Below, piece by piece: positions 62,301 to 64,000 of a DNA stretch of 64,000 nt. The notes below the pieces were generated by a model. The model had not been told where the DNA came from. It searched no databases and was given only the letters and a program-made list of their open reading frames with translations. The stretch is from Desulfosarcina sp. BuS5 (GTDB lineage: Bacteria > Desulfobacterota > Desulfobacteria > Desulfobacterales > BuS5), in NCBI RefSeq assembly GCF_028752835.1, contig NZ_CP087952.1, positions 3,594,501-3,658,500 on the forward strand, read 5' to 3'. The translations under genes were made by a program, and so were the position numbers. Position 1 is the stretch's first letter. Every line of letters starts with the position of its first letter.

Positions 62301-63403
62301 TTTGCCTTTTTATTTCCGGTAATTTTCAGGCCGGCATATTCGCGCGGCTTCATAAATCTCTTAATCAAGCCTACCTGTTTTTTAACGGCTTTTTGTTCCT
62401 CATCCGAGAGTAAATCAGCGCCTCCCAAACAGGCTGAATAGTATTTTACCGCCTCGGGATAGATCTTCTGCTTATCAAATAAAATTGCCATGTTAAAAAG
62501 TAAAAGAGAATTTTTCGGAACAAGCTGCTCTGCCTTGCGGTACCACTTTAAGGCTTGATCCGGTTCATTAAGCCGGCTGAAAGCCAACCCGCGATAAAGA
62601 AATATTTCGAATCGCGGGATTTTTATCAGCGCTTCCGCTTCGTCCAGGCAGACAAGGGCTTTATTGAACCGACCCAGTTTGATCTGCGCAACCGCAATGT
62701 TTATCAATCCATCACAAGATCCGGTTTCCAGGGTTTTAAGCTTGTCAAGATATATGATTGCGTTTGAAAACTCGGAAATTTTTATATAGCATGCTCCTAT
62801 ATTTAACAGCGCATCCCGGCGCTCAGGATTATTTTTCAAAACTTCCCTGTACATCCGGATTGCCTGATTGAACCTGTTTGCTTTTTGATATGTTAAGGCT
62901 TTTTTATAAAAAATTTCCTCTGATCTTACCTTTTTTTCATAATTTTCTTTTTGTTTATTTTTTTTGGAGGAAAATTTTTTTTTTGCTAAAAGTTTATTGC
63001 TTGTGTCTTTCTTTTTTACAGGCAAATCAATTTTGGCAATAACTTCCGGCTCAGAAATAACCTTTTCAGCTTGTGATTCTTTTTTTTCAGGCGCGCTTGA
63101 AAAACCGCTTTTTTTCCTGGACGCTATTTCACAGGTTAAAACAGGTTCGACCTTTTCCGGCGTATGTTTTGCCGCATTAAAAAAATTACCAGGCTTTTGT
63201 TCCATGCCGTCGGAATCGGAACAGAAAAAAACCTGCCGGCAGATAAAAAGCGCTAAAAAAAATGCGACCCCGCCACAGGCTGAAAGCTTTAACCAGGTTT
63301 TTATTTTTGACGCGCCGTTTATTTTTAATTCCGGCGCATCGAGTGGTTCCTTTTTTTTACGCCCGGCATTATTTTTTCTCAAGGCATCGTTTAACAGGCT
63401 CAT
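62297..63403 (-). CDS. MshN-like membrane-anchored TPR protein
   Basis: 368 residues from ATG 63403 (MSLLNDALRKN, the usual GspB/MshN-like start, GGAG 6 nt upstream). One membrane segment (LSACGGVAFFLALFICRQVF), a Lys/Ser-rich linker, then about five tetratricopeptide repeats (ALTYQKANRFNQAIRMYREV, PERRDALLNIGACYIKISEF, KALVCLDEAEALI). It would scaffold pilus assembly in the periplasm. Overlaps mshE. Confidence 0.8.
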   Translation of the reverse strand: MSLLNDALRKNNAGRKKKEPLDAPELKINGASKIKTWLKLSACGGVAFFLALFICRQVFFCSDSDGMEQKPGNFFNAAKHTPEKVEPVLTCEIASRKKSGFSSAPEKKESQAEKVISEPEVIAKIDLPVKKKDTSNKLLAKKKFSSKKNKQKENYEKKVRSEEIFYKKALTYQKANRFNQAIRMYREVLKNNPERRDALLNIGACYIKISEFSNAIIYLDKLKTLETGSCDGLINIAVAQIKLGRFNKALVCLDEAEALIKIPRFEIFLYRGLAFSRLNEPDQALKWYRKAEQLVPKNSLLLFNMAILFDKQKIYPEAVKYYSACLGGADLLSDEEQKAVKKQVGLIKRFMKPREYAGLKITGNKKAK

Positions 63404-63429
63404 CCTCAGCTCCATTTTTTCGCAAAAAA

Positions 63430-64000
63430 TTAATAGATTACTCCTTGATAGTTTAGCGATTTTAATCTTGTTTGCGCTAAACGGGCTTGATCAATATCTT
63501 TAAAATAACCGATTCGGATTCTGTGCCGGACGCCTTTGCCCGGAACCTCTTTTTTTTGAGTAAAGGCCTGAAAACCTTTATTTTGAAGTTCTGCAACCAT
63601 TCTATCCGCAGCTTTTGATTTTTTTAAAGAGGCTACCTGTATAACCCAGTTCTTTTCACCTTCAACCTGTTTAACTGCAGTTATCTGATTTTGAAATTTT
63701 TTAGCCCCATCAGTTTTACTATAAATATTTTTCCCATTCTGGTCCGGTATTTTATAAAATCCGGTTTTTGTATTATCAGCAACGTGTTGATTTTTTATTA
63801 CCCATGACGCTATCTCTTGTTTTGTCAAAGCCTTGACGGATAAAATAGTAGAGGGAATAATATCCCGCCAGCAAAGCGCCATCGGTAAAATAATCAGAAA
63901 GAGCAAAACCGGCCAATACTTTACCATATTCCATGAGGAGGCTCGCAATCCAGCGCTTTTAAAAAAATTATTTTTAAAAACAGGACTAAAAAGTTCTTTT
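63430..64000 (-). CDS. Membrane protein with C-terminal SPOR domain, 5' end outside window
   Basis: The SPOR domain (NWVIQVASLKKSKAADRMVA ... RHRIRIGYFKDIDQARLAQT) at the C-terminus binds denuded peptidoglycan. It follows one membrane segment (VKYWPVLLFLIILPMALC). The frame is open to the right edge (KELFSPVFKNNFFKSAG before the TTG at 63948), so this is probably the tail of a longer protein. By position it could be an MshM/ExeA-like ATPase, which precedes mshN in known MSHA loci. Confidence 0.7.
   Translation of the reverse strand, partial: KELFSPVFKNNFFKSAGLRASSWNMVKYWPVLLFLIILPMALCWRDIIPSTILSVKALTKQEIASWVIKNQHVADNTKTGFYKIPDQNGKNIYSKTDGAKKFQNQITAVKQVEGEKNWVIQVASLKKSKAADRMVAELQNKGFQAFTQKKEVPGKGVRHRIRIGYFKDIDQARLAQTRLKSLNYQGVIY

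Overview
The window looks like a chromosomal segment of an anaerobic Gram-negative bacterium, most likely a sulfate-reducer-type Desulfobacterota (Desulfobacterales-like). This is inferred from gene content and order, not from a marker search. The basis is a complete Mla outer-membrane lipid pathway, the ispE / tRNA-Gln / prs / rplY / pth block followed by a membrane pyrophosphatase and CarD, an oleABCD hydrocarbon cluster, an MSHA-like type IV pilus locus, moderate AT-richness and a very high load of short inverted repeats and insertion sequences.

Layout. 1-4.4 kb is accessory: a transposase tail, two ATPases of the DUF4143 type, a BrnT/BrnA toxin-antitoxin pair and palindromic repeats. 4.4-7.7 kb holds uvrA and moaC. 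7.9-18.3 kb is an accessory island: AbiE (toxin broken), an IS3 element, an AbrB/PIN pair, a REP-associated transposase, a doubly broken MazF-like pair, an intact RelBE pair, two decayed transposases and a partly duplicated small exported gene. 18.4-35.3 kb is core genome: trpEGD; mlaE, an mlaF fused to a degenerate GGDEF domain, mlaD, mlaC and mlaA; serA; a DUF1844 gene; ispE; tRNA-Gln; prs; rplY; pth; hppA; carD; rluD. 35.3-43.5 kb is a second decay zone with a hydantoinase remnant, an IS1-like, an ISL3 and an IS4-type element, an AAA-ATPase/nuclease-like protein and fragments of a pseudopilin gene and perhaps a pilN-like gene. 43.5-49.0 kb, minus strand, is oleA-oleB-oleC-oleD plus a glycosyltransferase. 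49.1-52.9 kb carries small membrane proteins, a NUDIX hydrolase, a thioredoxin-like lipoprotein and a U32 protein. 52.9-64 kb is a PilZ gene and an MSHA-like pilus locus in two converging operons.

How the genes work together. The trp genes make anthranilate and its phosphoribosyl derivative; prs supplies PRPP for that step. The Mla set would move phospholipid between outer and inner membrane. OleA-D would condense two fatty acyl-CoAs head to head and convert them to a long-chain olefin. In the pilus region three points connect to c-di-GMP or sigma-54: a PilZ protein, an MshE-type ATPase with an apparent MshEN domain, and -24/-12 promoter matches before both the PilZ gene and the pilM-like operon.

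Most notable: the MlaF-GGDEF-like fusion; the first pilin gene, split by a -1 frameshift exactly at an A-AAA-AAA heptamer; short inverted-repeat elements with 8-bp target duplications; repeats that supply the uvrA stop codon and probably the carD start; and several toxin-antitoxin modules whose mechanism of inactivation can be read from the sequence.
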